This document shows, piece after piece, positions 45,034 through 54,900 of a stretch of DNA of 64,000 bases. Under the pieces are notes generated by a model. It was given only the letters and a program-made list of their open reading frames with translations. It was not told the origin of the DNA and ran no database searches. The stretch's first letter is position 1. Each line of letters starts with the position of its first letter. The translations under genes were made by a program, and so were the position numbers. This DNA comes from Bacteroidota bacterium. Lineage in GTDB: Bacteria > Bacteroidota > Bacteroidia > Cytophagales > Cyclobacteriaceae. The stretch spans positions 22,721 through 86,720 of the forward strand of contig JAFEAL010000021.1 of the NCBI GenBank assembly GCA_018266435.1, read 5' to 3'.

Positions 45034-45105
45034 TAGTCAGAGAACCAGGATCAAAAATTTAGGAAACTTTCGTACCGGCTGGTATTCTACCCGTTAAACT
45101 GGTTG
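45034..45105 (-). pseudogene. decayed tRNA-Arg(CCT) copy
   Basis: On the minus strand this stretch reads GTTTAACGGGTAGAATA, then about eleven extra bases, then AAAGTTTCCTAAATTTTTGA and CCTGGTTC. It matches the D arm, anticodon arm (loop TTCCTAA, anticodon CCT) and part of the T arm of the intact tRNA-Arg at 45248-45319, in the same order and orientation. The insertion and broken acceptor and T stem mean it cannot fold as a tRNA. It is probably a tandem duplicate that decayed, or a remnant of integration at a tRNA. Confidence 0.65.
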
Positions 45106-45247
45106 AGTTTACCGGTTTATGAAAAAGATGTGCATGGATTAATCTTTTGCTGACCGCTAAGATTTTCCACTTCTTTCGTTAGGCCAACGCATAGGCGCCA
45201 TTCAAGCCTCTGGCACGTGTGTAAACCAACAGTAGATGGATGTAAAG

Positions 45248-45319
45248 TAGTCCCGCCCAGAATCGAACTGGGATCAAAAGTTTAGGAAACTTCTATTCTA
45301 TCCGTTGAACTACGGGACC
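45248..45319 (-). tRNA. tRNA-Arg (anticodon CCT)
   Basis: The minus strand folds as a cloverleaf: acceptor stem GGTCCCG / CGGGACT (first pair G-U), D arm GTTC...GAAT, anticodon stem GAAGT / ACTTT around the loop TTCCTAA, and T arm CCCAG TTCGATT CTGGG, with discriminator A. The CCA end is not encoded. It reads AGG codons. Confidence 0.92.
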
Positions 45320-45354
45320 CAATAAAAGAAAAGGCTACGGTTAGTAGCCCTTTC

Positions 45355-45432
45355 TGGTCGGGGTGAGATGATTCGAACATCCGACCTCCACGTCCCTAAC
45401 GTGATGCGCTAACCGGGCTGCGCTACACCCCG
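45355..45432 (-). tRNA. tRNA-Pro (anticodon AGG, unusual)
   Basis: The minus strand gives a perfect cloverleaf: acceptor CGGGGTG / CACCCCG, D stem GCGC / GCGC, anticodon stem TCACG / CGTGG with loop TTAGGGA, T arm GGATG TTCGAAT CATCT, discriminator A and an encoded CCA. C1-G72 and G37 after G35-G36 are tRNA-Pro features. The wobble base is A34, rare in bacterial tRNAs apart from tRNA-Arg(ACG). Confidence 0.9.
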
Positions 45433-45482
45433 AACTTTAAATCAGGGCGCAATATTAGTAATTTTAGCGCAATAGAACGAAG

Positions 45483-48074
45483 ATGGGCCGCGCAAAAAAA
45501 AATACCAGAATAGTCTACTTTCTCACCCTCACTCTTTTGGCCTTTAGCCGGCCGCTGTGGTGCCAAATTAACCCGGTTAGGAAGGCGGAAAAAAAAATGA
45601 ACCAACACAGCTGGGCTTCTTCTCGTCAATTGTTAGCCAACGTGCTGAAGAAGGATTCGCTGAATATAGAAGCTGAAATACTGCTTGCCCGCTGGTTTTT
45701 GAATGTAGAAAATCCGTCTTATCAATTGGACTCGGCTTACCGGCATAATTCTTCGGCATGGAAAAAGTTTGCCCAATCGAGTACTAAAGAAAAATGGAAA
45801 AGAAAACAAATTGACAGTTCTTCAATTATTCTTCTTCGGATGAAGATTGACAGTTTGGCTTTTGAAGAAGCAAAAAAAAACAATACCGAAAAATCGTATA
45901 GTGACTTCATTCATACACACCGCACAGCTTTTCAGCTTGCTTCTGCTGTAGAACTGCGCGATGAGGTAGCCTTTTTAAATGCCTTGCGTCAAAATACGTA
46001 CCCGGCTTTTGAAAATTTTCTAAAAAAATATCCCAAGTCGCACCGGGCTATGGAAGCTTCGCAGCGTTATGAAAAACTTTTATTCGATACTGAAACCAAA
46101 GATAAAAAAATAAAGAACTTTCAAAGGTTTGTGGCACAGCACCCGAAAAGCCCTTACCGGAAAATTGCCGACCAAAATATTTATGAAGTACTGACCGCAT
46201 CAGGCCTGGCTGCTGATTATGAAAAATTCATTACCGAAAATCCTGATAACGGGTATGTTCATTTGGCAAGGAACTTACTTTTTCATTTGCTGGAAGAAGT
46301 TGATGAAAAAATTCCAAGACAATTTTTAACTGACTCACTCGAAAACATCATTTCCCTGAACGGATCTCTGTGGGTTCCATTTTATAAAAACGGAAAGTTT
46401 GGATTTATGAATTCGCACGGTCAGGAAACATTGGCCCCCCGGTTTGAAAACATAGCCGAAGACTACAAATGCCGGGCTACCCATGACGATGTGTTAATCG
46501 CCTCATCAGGCTTGGTTGGCCGAAATGGAAAACAATTGATGCCCACATCTGCACGGGTAAAGAATTTAGGATTTGGATTTATGATGGCGGGCGATACTTG
46601 TTTTCAGATTATCCATAAATGCGGTTGGGTAGTGGCTGCCTGCATTCAGGATGCGTATGTAGTGGGCGGAAGGTTTTTGGCAATGAAAAAAGAAAATCAT
46701 GTTGGGTTGTGGGCACTGAATGGACGTATGTTACTGGCAGCCGAGTATGACTCCATCGCGCTGACGGGAGGGGTCATTGTGGTAGATCGGGGAGGGAAAA
46801 AAAATCTTTATCGGGTTGACCAGATAATTCAGTTGGCTGATGGAGGTTCGCTTTCCGATGATTTTGTTTTTGATCAGGTGAGGTGGGTTGGCCGCCATTT
46901 GCTGGTGAGCAATGGTGCATTGGAAGGTGTACTGAACGCTGCGTTGGAGTATGAGGTGCCGTTGGCCCGCCAATCGCTTCAGCTGAAACCCTTTGGGTTA
47001 GTGCGTCAAGTTAATGACCGGTTTGCATTTGAAAACCTCGGCCCCGATTTGAAAAACAAAACGTTTGCGGGGTACCGCTACTATAAACAGTGGCTCGAGT
47101 TGCGTGATGAGAGTTCGCTCCAGTTGTTTGATGTGCTTCAAAAAAAAATAATCGAACAATCCAGCGACAGCATCGGGTTTGCCAAAGGTCTGGCTTTTTC
47201 AAAATCAGGTGACTCCATCCGCATTTACGTGAACTCAATGAAACGAGTGAGTACACATCGCAAAGAAAAAATCCATTTTATTCCTTCTTCTGATTCAGTT
47301 CATTTTTTCTACGCTCAGACAAAAAATAAAAAAAATATTTTTGACCTGACTACAGGTGAAAAAGTTCTAACGATTGAAGCAGACAAAATTGAAACATTTG
47401 GTTCTCATTTTTTTGTGCTCACAAAAAAAAATAAAAAAGGAATTGTAGATAAAGCCAACAAAATTGTTTTACCGGTAATTTACGATGCCTTGATCCTGAC
47501 CCAAAAATCACGGGTATCGTTATTGAAAGATAAAAAATTTGGTCTCTATGATCTAAACAAACGAAGAATGATAAAACCTCTCTTTGAAAGAAATGTGGTG
47601 CCGCTAAACGAAGAGCAGTTGATTGCTTACAAAGAAGGGAAATACGGACTGATTGATTGGAATGCCAAGTCGGTCATTCCGTTTCAGTTTGATGAAATAC
47701 AACCCTTGTCAGAAAAAAAAATCTGGGTGCGTGCAGGTTTTGAATGGCAGTTGTATGACTTACAAAAAAACACTACGATACTGCGTCATATTAAAAATTA
47801 CAGCATTATAAAAGATACCCCGGCTGAACAATTGGCTATTGTATTACAGGAAAATTATTTTGGTCTGTTTAGCAGTGAAAACGGATTGATTATTCCGGCA
47901 TCGTTTACCGAAATTGAAAACCATGGCAGCGATGAAGAGCCGGTTTATTTTACCGCTAAAGAAGTGGAAGAAGCCGGTATTGTGGTAGTGATTTATTACG
48001 ACCGCAAAGGAAAATTTTTGCGCAAGCAAGTGTACGAAGATGAAGAGTTTGCAAAAATCGCCTGCTCTAACTGA
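45483..48074 (+). CDS. WG-repeat secreted protein
   Basis: An 863-residue protein with a basic then hydrophobic signal sequence ending near 'SRPLWCQ'. The first 280 residues are helical, TPR-like ('ASSRQLLANVLKKDSLNIEA', 'FENFLKKYPKSHRAMEASQR'). From about residue 295 WG-type repeats appear: 'YKNGKFGFMNSHGQETLAPR', 'KKGIVDKANKIVLPVIYDAL', 'DKKFGLYDLNKRRMIKPLFE' and 'EGKYGLIDWNAKSVIPFQFD'. WG-repeat proteins are common in Bacteroidota and mostly uncharacterised; they are thought to form beta-rich binding surfaces. The gene is divergent from the tRNAs and followed by pafA on the same strand after 119 bases. Confidence 0.82.
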   Translation: MGRAKKNTRIVYFLTLTLLAFSRPLWCQINPVRKAEKKMNQHSWASSRQLLANVLKKDSLNIEAEILLARWFLNVENPSYQLDSAYRHNSSAWKKFAQSSTKEKWKRKQIDSSSIILLRMKIDSLAFEEAKKNNTEKSYSDFIHTHRTAFQLASAVELRDEVAFLNALRQNTYPAFENFLKKYPKSHRAMEASQRYEKLLFDTETKDKKIKNFQRFVAQHPKSPYRKIADQNIYEVLTASGLAADYEKFITENPDNGYVHLARNLLFHLLEEVDEKIPRQFLTDSLENIISLNGSLWVPFYKNGKFGFMNSHGQETLAPRFENIAEDYKCRATHDDVLIASSGLVGRNGKQLMPTSARVKNLGFGFMMAGDTCFQIIHKCGWVVAACIQDAYVVGGRFLAMKKENHVGLWALNGRMLLAAEYDSIALTGGVIVVDRGGKKNLYRVDQIIQLADGGSLSDDFVFDQVRWVGRHLLVSNGALEGVLNAALEYEVPLARQSLQLKPFGLVRQVNDRFAFENLGPDLKNKTFAGYRYYKQWLELRDESSLQLFDVLQKKIIEQSSDSIGFAKGLAFSKSGDSIRIYVNSMKRVSTHRKEKIHFIPSSDSVHFFYAQTKNKKNIFDLTTGEKVLTIEADKIETFGSHFFVLTKKNKKGIVDKANKIVLPVIYDALILTQKSRVSLLKDKKFGLYDLNKRRMIKPLFERNVVPLNEEQLIAYKEGKYGLIDWNAKSVIPFQFDEIQPLSEKKIWVRAGFEWQLYDLQKNTTILRHIKNYSIIKDTPAEQLAIVLQENYFGLFSSENGLIIPASFTEIENHGSDEEPVYFTAKEVEEAGIVVVIYYDRKGKFLRKQVYEDEEFAKIACSN

Positions 48075-48193
48075 TTGATTTTTTTTCATAAGTTTATTTG
48101 AACGGCTAAATATTTTCATATTTTTTTTAAAACTTGGCAACGTAAAGTGCGCTGATACTTCGCGTAAAATGTGTTATTAAAAAATATGGTAAA

Positions 48194-49843
48194 ATGAAAA
48201 AAGGCATTCTGTCCATAGGTTTAGTTATTATTTTTTCAACGGCAGGTTTTTCACAAGACAGACCCAAACTGGTGGTGGGAATTGTGGTAGATCAAATGCG
48301 GCAGGAATACTTGTACCGCTTTCAGAGCAAATTTGGTGAGGGAGGATTTAAACGCCTGATGAACGATGGGTTTATGCTGACTAACGCACACTATAATTAT
48401 GTGCCCACGTACACCGGCCCAGGACACGCTTCGGTTTTTACAGGAACAACCCCGGCCTATCATGGTATCATTGCCAACGACTGGTGGGATAAAACCCTGA
48501 AGAAAAAAGTTAATTGCGTGGGCGATGATACTCAAAGGCCCATAGGCAACGCTGAAGGGCACGGAAGCGTAAGCCCCGCGCGACTGCTCGCTACGACCGT
48601 TACAGATGAATTGAAGTTGTTTTCACAAAAAAAATCGAAAGTGATCGGTATTTCACTGAAAGATAGGGGAGCTGTACTGCCCTCAGGGCACATGGCCAAT
48701 GCAGCGTATTGGTATGACAGCAAAACCGGAAAATTTATTTCAAGCACCTATTATCTGCAAGCCCTGCCGGCCTGGGTCGATAACTTTAATACTCAAAAAC
48801 TAAGCGATGAGCTTCTCAACAAAGAATGGAAAACCCTGCTGCCGATAGAACAATATACTGAAAGTAGTAACGATGATTCACCCTACGAATGGGTGATGAA
48901 AGGAAAAGAAAAACCCACGTTTCCTTACGATGTAAAAAAATTACGGCAAGAAAACGGCAACTTCAATTTTATTTTCAATACCCCTATGGGAAATGACCTG
49001 CTCGAAGCTTTTGCCGAAGCAGCTGTAAAAGGAGAGGAACTAGGAAAAAATACGTATCCCGATTTTCTGACCGTTTCTTTTTCTGCTACCGACTACATTG
49101 CCCATGCCATGGGCCCCAACTCGGTAGAGGTGGAGGACACCTATTTACGTTTGGATAGAAATATCGCTGACTTGTTAAAAAAATTAGACAGCGAGGTAGG
49201 TAATGGAAATTATTTATTGTTTTTAACTGCAGACCATGCCGTAGTGGAAGTGCCCCAGTTGCTGAAAGACAACCGCATGCCGTCAGGGTATTTTGTGGAT
49301 GACAATGCAATAAAAAATGAACTGAACAATTTACTAAACACTCATTTTCCTGGCAAAACATTGGTTGAATCGGTTTCAAATGATCAAGTGTTTTTTAACA
49401 CAACATTATTTTCAAGTGATACTAGGACTTCAGGGATAGATTACATGATTGCTACGGAACTTATTGTAAACTACCTTCAGGCAAAAGATGGAGTGGCTCA
49501 GGTGTTTTCTAAAAACACCATTAAGTTAGGCGATTATGCCGAAGCCGGAATTAAGGGAGCCATTATCAGAGGGTATAACTTCAAGCGGAGCGGTGATGTA
49601 ACTTTTGTGCTTGAGCCCGGCTGGATCAGCAGCGATAAAAAATACGGAACCACTCACGGTTCACCGTACTCTTACGATACCCACATACCGGTGCTTTTTT
49701 TTGGAAAGGGAATCAGACACGGAAGCAGTGCGCAATATCACCCGATAGTGGATATAGCTCCAACAGTTTCGGTGCTACTTTCTATAAAATTTCCGAGTGC
49801 CTGTGCAGGCCAGCCGATACTAGAAATAGTGGGGGGTAAGTAG
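48194..49843 (+). CDS. pafA: PafA-type alkaline phosphatase
   Basis: A 549-residue secreted phosphatase of the type I phosphodiesterase superfamily (signal MKKGILSIGLVIIFSTAGFS). Active-site features match PafA of Elizabethkingia: 'YVPTYTGPGHASVFTGTTP' with nucleophile Thr74, Asn95 in 'IIANDWW', the K-x-R pair in 'ISLKDRGAV' (Lys156, Arg158), 'SATDYIAHAMGPNS' for zinc ligands and 'LFLTADHAVVEVP'. It releases phosphate from extracellular phosphomonoesters and is not repressed by phosphate in characterised strains. Its role complements the PstS-like protein at 0.9 kb. Confidence 0.92.
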   Translation: MKKGILSIGLVIIFSTAGFSQDRPKLVVGIVVDQMRQEYLYRFQSKFGEGGFKRLMNDGFMLTNAHYNYVPTYTGPGHASVFTGTTPAYHGIIANDWWDKTLKKKVNCVGDDTQRPIGNAEGHGSVSPARLLATTVTDELKLFSQKKSKVIGISLKDRGAVLPSGHMANAAYWYDSKTGKFISSTYYLQALPAWVDNFNTQKLSDELLNKEWKTLLPIEQYTESSNDDSPYEWVMKGKEKPTFPYDVKKLRQENGNFNFIFNTPMGNDLLEAFAEAAVKGEELGKNTYPDFLTVSFSATDYIAHAMGPNSVEVEDTYLRLDRNIADLLKKLDSEVGNGNYLLFLTADHAVVEVPQLLKDNRMPSGYFVDDNAIKNELNNLLNTHFPGKTLVESVSNDQVFFNTTLFSSDTRTSGIDYMIATELIVNYLQAKDGVAQVFSKNTIKLGDYAEAGIKGAIIRGYNFKRSGDVTFVLEPGWISSDKKYGTTHGSPYSYDTHIPVLFFGKGIRHGSSAQYHPIVDIAPTVSVLLSIKFPSACAGQPILEIVGGK

Positions 49844-49849
49844 AGACAA

Positions 49850-50359
49850 TCAAAAATCTTCCGCTACGGCCTCGATTTTTTTGTTTTTGTCGAGGTACAT
49901 CATTTTGATAACCGGTGGTGAGCGATAAGTGAGCGTCACCTCTTTTGGGCTGCCCTTGTACACCAACGTGATTTTGCCGGGCACTGACCAACTGTACGTT
50001 TCGTGGCGCAAATTGAACTTGGCTTTGCCATAGAGTTTTTCTAAGCCCATCATAATGCGCGGATCCACCCGTGTGGTTAAAATTATTTCATAAATTAATC
50101 CTTTGTACACTTTTAATTTTACTTGCCTAATGTCGGCATCGCCTACTTTTTCATAAGCGGGGTCATTCACTTCATAAAGTTTGGCTTCAAACTCTTTCAG
50201 TTCTGTGATATTCTTTTTAAAAAGAATTCCTTTTACGCTGTCTGCCGGGCTGCCCAGTTTAATGTCTTTAAAGCCATTTCGTTTTTCTAATTCAGAAGTA
50301 TCCTGTGCTTGAGATGCAAATAAGATCAGGCAAAAAAAGAAGACAAAATAATAGTTCAT
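49850..50359 (-). CDS. secreted hypothetical protein
   Basis: A 169-residue protein with signal peptide MNYYFVFFFCLILFASQAQ. The mature part contains 'GFKDIKLGSPADSVKG', a pattern seen in small Bacteroidota periplasmic proteins, and a beta-rich C-terminus. No family function can be given. Its start overlaps the end of the DUF2911 gene by four bases (ATGA), so the two are cotranscribed and coupled. Confidence 0.75.
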   Translation of the reverse strand: MNYYFVFFFCLILFASQAQDTSELEKRNGFKDIKLGSPADSVKGILFKKNITELKEFEAKLYEVNDPAYEKVGDADIRQVKLKVYKGLIYEIILTTRVDPRIMMGLEKLYGKAKFNLRHETYSWSVPGKITLVYKGSPKEVTLTYRSPPVIKMMYLDKNKKIEAVAEDF

Positions 50360-50892
50360 GGCTTGGGGTCAATGAAGTGTACCGGAAGATTGACCTGCGT
50401 CTGATCCCACATAATAACGATTTCAGCGGTATCAGTTTTTTGATTGATTTTTATGGTAAACGGTTCGCATACGGTGCCATTGGGCAAAGTTGAAACAGGC
50501 AGGTCAATCCGCACAACATCTGTTTTTGGATTGTAATTATACGAACCCCACAAACCCTGGTCGCCATTGATGATCAGCGTCCACTTTTCTTTTTCGGGAA
50601 TGGCAAAAAGCGAATAGGTTCCAGCCTTTAATGTATTTCCTGAGACAGAAATATCATGGGTGCAGGTCATTTCAGTAGCTTCATTTGCGCCCAACCGCCA
50701 CACTTGGCCGTAAGGAACTAATTTTCCAAATATCTCTCTTCCATTTTTTTGGGGTTGAGAATAAACAATTTTTAAATACGCGTTTTTATACCGGGCAGAA
50801 ACAACAGCTAATGGGCTTAATCGCGGGCTCAACTTTTGGGCAGGTAAACTAACCGTACTGAATAAAGCTAAACTGATAACAAAAAATTTCAT
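50356..50892 (-). CDS. DUF2911-family secreted protein
   Basis: A 178-residue exported protein (signal to about residue 17). 'SPLAVVSARYKNAYLKIVYSQ', 'GREIFGKLVPYGQVWRLGANEA' and 'LKAGTYSLFAIPEKEKWTLI' are diagnostic of DUF2911, a beta-sandwich family widespread in Bacteroidota with no known biochemical role. It is the first gene of a two-gene operon divergent from the dCMP deaminase. Confidence 0.88.
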   Translation of the reverse strand: MKFFVISLALFSTVSLPAQKLSPRLSPLAVVSARYKNAYLKIVYSQPQKNGREIFGKLVPYGQVWRLGANEATEMTCTHDISVSGNTLKAGTYSLFAIPEKEKWTLIINGDQGLWGSYNYNPKTDVVRIDLPVSTLPNGTVCEPFTIKINQKTDTAEIVIMWDQTQVNLPVHFIDPKP

Positions 50893-51017
50893 CTGAAAAA
50901 AATCTCTCTAAGATAATGTTTTGAATGGAGCAGGGTAGTAAGTTGCAAAAAAAATCGGGTAAAATTAATAATTGCCTTGCGGGCAAAACCTATTTTATCT
51001 AAAAAAATAATTAGCTG

Positions 51018-51500
51018 ATGAGTCGTCCTGCATTTGATGATATCTACATGGAGTTAGCCGTGAACCTGGCCAAACGGTCGCATTGCATCAAGCGGCATGT
51101 AGGAGCCGTATTGGCTAAAGATACCCGCATCATTTCTATTGGTTACAACGGTCCTCCCAGTGGCACACACAACTGTGATGAAGAGTGGCCCGAAACGGGC
51201 TGTCCACGCGATTCAAAAGGCGGATGCTCGCTGGCCATTCATGCCGAGCAGAATGCCATTTTGTATGCTGTAAAAAACAAGACTTTGGTAGAGGGGGCTA
51301 CGCTGTATGTTACTCTTTCTCCATGCCTGGCTTGTGCGCGGATCATTTATAGTGTCGGTATTCAACGGGTAATTTATTTAAACTCGTATGCCTTGCATAA
51401 AGGCATACCCTCAGATGAAGGGGTAGAGTTTTTGAATAAATTTGGTGTGGCCTGCACACAATACTCCGGTGCGCTAACCAACGTTACGCACATGATCTGA
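51018..51500 (+). CDS. dCMP/deoxycytidylate deaminase (ComEB family)
   Basis: A 160-residue zinc-dependent deaminase. 'IHAEQNAILYAV' supplies the zinc ligand His75 and catalytic Glu77; 'SPCLACARIIYSVGI' gives Cys103 and Cys106. 'IGYNGPPSGTHNCDE' is the substrate-loop motif of deoxycytidylate deaminases. It converts dCMP to dUMP for thymidylate synthesis in the cytosol. The neighbour on the minus strand converges with it six bases after the stop. Confidence 0.92.
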   Translation: MSRPAFDDIYMELAVNLAKRSHCIKRHVGAVLAKDTRIISIGYNGPPSGTHNCDEEWPETGCPRDSKGGCSLAIHAEQNAILYAVKNKTLVEGATLYVTLSPCLACARIIYSVGIQRVIYLNSYALHKGIPSDEGVEFLNKFGVACTQYSGALTNVTHMI

Positions 51501-51506
51501 TACCGG

Positions 51507-51812
51507 TTATTTTGTAGCCAGAACTTTTTCAATATCGGCAATGAGCTTGGCCGTAACTCCTTTTGTTTTTTTAGCTTGTGCAGATTTGAATACTTCCAGA
51601 GCCAGCGTGGCTTTTTCAAAAAGACCGATCGGATTTTGGTCGTGATGATAGCTGCCCAGACACCAGGTGATTTCTGATTGAAGGCCAGGCTCCAACTTAA
51701 GGTCTTTGAGTTTATTGAGGATTATTTCGGATACCGAAACAATGGTAGCTGCAGGGGATTTCTTTTTTGCCGAGGTTGCAGGTTTTACAGGTTTTGCAAT
51801 AGTTGTAGCCAT
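51507..51812 (-). CDS. small hypothetical protein with Lys/Ala-rich N-terminus
   Basis: A 101-residue protein from the ATG at 51812; an upstream in-frame ATG at 51887 adds a segment without family character. The N-terminus is Lys/Ala/Pro-rich ('AKPVKPATSAKKKSPAAT'), followed by two or three helices ('SVSEIILNKLKDLKLEPGLQ', 'LFEKATLALEVFKSA'). Not recognised. A basic tail plus a helical body might bind nucleic acid, but this is a guess. Confidence 0.6.
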   Translation of the reverse strand: MATTIAKPVKPATSAKKKSPAATIVSVSEIILNKLKDLKLEPGLQSEITWCLGSYHHDQNPIGLFEKATLALEVFKSAQAKKTKGVTAKLIADIEKVLATK

Positions 51813-51968
51813 ATATCTTTCTTTTTTTGGCAAAGGTAAAGGTTCAATCACGACAAAAAGTTTTATTGAAGAACAAAATTTACGCAACCGTTTGACGGAA
51901 TTATTTTCATGAAAACACTATTCGCTTAATTTTCCTGAAAAGAATTATTTTTACTCAAAATCCATCTT

Positions 51969-54900
51969 GTGAACGCTAACGCACTGAGAATAGGGAAACC
52001 CCAGTCAACCGAGCAAATGCAGGTTTTGTTGATGCTGATAACAGGTTTTTTCTTTGGGATATATATTGCCACATATCAGGTAACGGCCGAATCATTGTTT
52101 CTCAATCAAATGAGCAGCAAGATTAACATGGCTTATTTAGCCACCGGTGCTTTAGGAATATTATCAACACTGGTCTTTTCTTTTTTTCAAAACCGAATAC
52201 GGTTTGGCACGCTTACCATTGCCAGTATTTCTGCTATTGTGCTGACCACTTCATTGGTTTATTATTTGTACCGGTTTGGAAGCCACGAAATTCACCAGTA
52301 CGTTCTTTTCATCATGTTCAGCTTAACCGGACCGACCACAGCCATTTTGTTGCTGTGTTACTGGGGAATTTTTGGAAGGATTTTTAATTTCAGACAATCC
52401 AAAAGAATCATTGGCTGGATTGATACCGGACAATTGGTAGCCATTATCCTGGCTAATTTTTTTATTCCGCTCACCTCTTCGTTTTTTACCAACCCATCAG
52501 ATTACTTATTGATCAGTGACGTGAGCATAATTACCTCGTTGGGTTTTATTGTGATTATTATTTCACGGTTTAAAATGACAAAAAATGACCCGCGTGAATT
52601 TGATGAAACGGTAAAAAAAGAAACCCGCTTCAACCAAATATTCAAAGATCGGTACAATGTATTGTTGGCCATATTCTTAGTCACTTCAATGATGACGTAC
52701 ATATTTAACCAGTTTAGTTTTCAAACATTACTAAACCAGCAATATCCGGTTCAGCGCGACTTAACTGATTTCTTAGGGTATTTTAACGGAACGATTTACC
52801 TGTTAAGTCTGATCATGCAAACTTTCATTAATGACCGGATATTAGGAACATACGGAATACGTGTCTCCCTATTAATTGTTCCGGTCGTTACACTTGTATT
52901 CTCAGTAGGTGCAACAGTTGCGTCAGCCTTTTTTGGTTTCTCATTAGGACAAAGTCCTCAGGCATACATTTTATTTTTCCTCTTCATCGCATTGACCAAA
53001 TTGTTTAACACCACCTTGCGAGACTCATTAGAAAACCCAGTATATAAACTGCTGTTTATCCCGTTGGACAACCGCTATCGGTTTGGTATCCAATCCAAAA
53101 TAGAAGGAGTAGTCAATGAATCAGGAAGGTTTATTGCTGGGTTGATAGTTTTTGGTTTAGGCCTAATTGTTTTTTTTAAAGTTTGGTGGATACCCCCCTT
53201 GGTAATTGTGCTGTGTCTTATCTATGTGCTCATGGCAAAAAGCCTATATGCCGGGTACAGAAATAAAATCAGGACTAAACTGGAAAGTTCTGAATTACAT
53301 CAGGATAAATTGGAAGTTGGGTTCGCTCAAATCACAGCCAATCTTGAGGCACAATTAACTGACCCCCAAACATCCAAAGCCGTGTTTTCATTTAAGTTAC
53401 TTGAAAAGCTAAACCCTTCAAAGGTAGCCGGCTGGGTAAATATGCTGATCAAAAATGAAAGAGAGGAAGTAAAAGAATATGCCCAGCGCAGGGTAAATGA
53501 AATAAAAGGTCTTTCGGTTTCTGAAAATTATGTGATCCGGTATGACCGGGGCAAGGTTAATGCCGATACCAAAAAAATTCTCTCGGCATTGGAGGTTGAC
53601 CAGATGTTAAAGAGCGGTGGCGAAATAACACGCGTCCGAATTCAAAAACTGAGCCGCTCCTCTTCAGTGGTAGACCGGCAATATGCTGCAGAACTCATAC
53701 TTCACTCACCTTCAGATGAAAATTTTATTTTATTAACAGAGCTTCTCAGCGATAACGAACCGAGCGTAAAAAAAATCGCCTTATCAACTGCTTCAAAGAG
53801 ATTTAATGGAGAGGTGATCAATGCAGTAATTGAGAATCTGGGTAGCTCGCAGTACTTTAATCTGTCCATGAATTCACTCACACTAATGGGAGGCATGGCC
53901 TTGAGTTATTTGGAAAGCAGTTTTTACCGCTCAGGTCAAAGTACACAAACCATGATTCGTATTGTGCAGGTGATGGGGCGCATTGGAGGGCAGCGCGCAA
54001 AAGAATTGCTTTGGAACAAGATCGATTACCCCGACAAAGTAATTGTTTCATCGGTGTTGGTGGCCCTGGGCGAGTGTGGGTTTAAAGCTGGCATGGCCCA
54101 GGTAACCCGAATTAAATATGCAATAGAAACAGACGTGGCCGACCTGGCCTGGAACCTCAATGCAATTAAAGAACTGGGCGATGACGAACAGAGCGATCAG
54201 GTAAAATTTTCACTGCGCCAGGAAATAAACTACGATATTGAGCATATCTACATGCTGTTAGCCATGCTGTACGATACGCAATCAATTCAACTGGTAAAAG
54301 AAAACATTGAAAGTGGTACATCAGACGGAGTAACCTATGCCATAGAATTGCTCGATATCTTTTTGTCAGAGCAACTCAAAATGCGTGTAATTCCGGTCTT
54401 GGATGAAATTAGCGACAACGAAAAGATCAGCCGCCTGGAAGTGTTTTATCCAAGAGTCGGCCTCGATCAAAAATTAGTTTTAAAATTTCTGGTCAATCGT
54501 GATTTTACACAAACTAACCGATGGACCCGCGCCACGGTAATTCACCAAATCGGACTTCAGCGCATCAAAGACTTCACGCTTGACCTCATTGCACAATTAT
54601 TTAATTCTGATCGGCTAATTCGCGAAGTAGCCGGCTGGGCACTTTATCAAATTGATCCAAACCTTTACCATAAAAACTCAAGCCGGCTGGACTCTGACCA
54701 CAAACGTTGGCTCGACCGGGCCATTTTAAAAAAATCAGACGATAATAAATTGATGCTGTATGAACGTACGGTGTTTTTTCAAACCATAAATGTGCTGGAA
54801 GGCATTCCGGGACTCGTGCTTTCTTACCTGGCAGATATTGCACGTGAACATCATTTAAAACCAGAAGCCTTTTTATCAGTTGATGAACGGCTCAACAACG

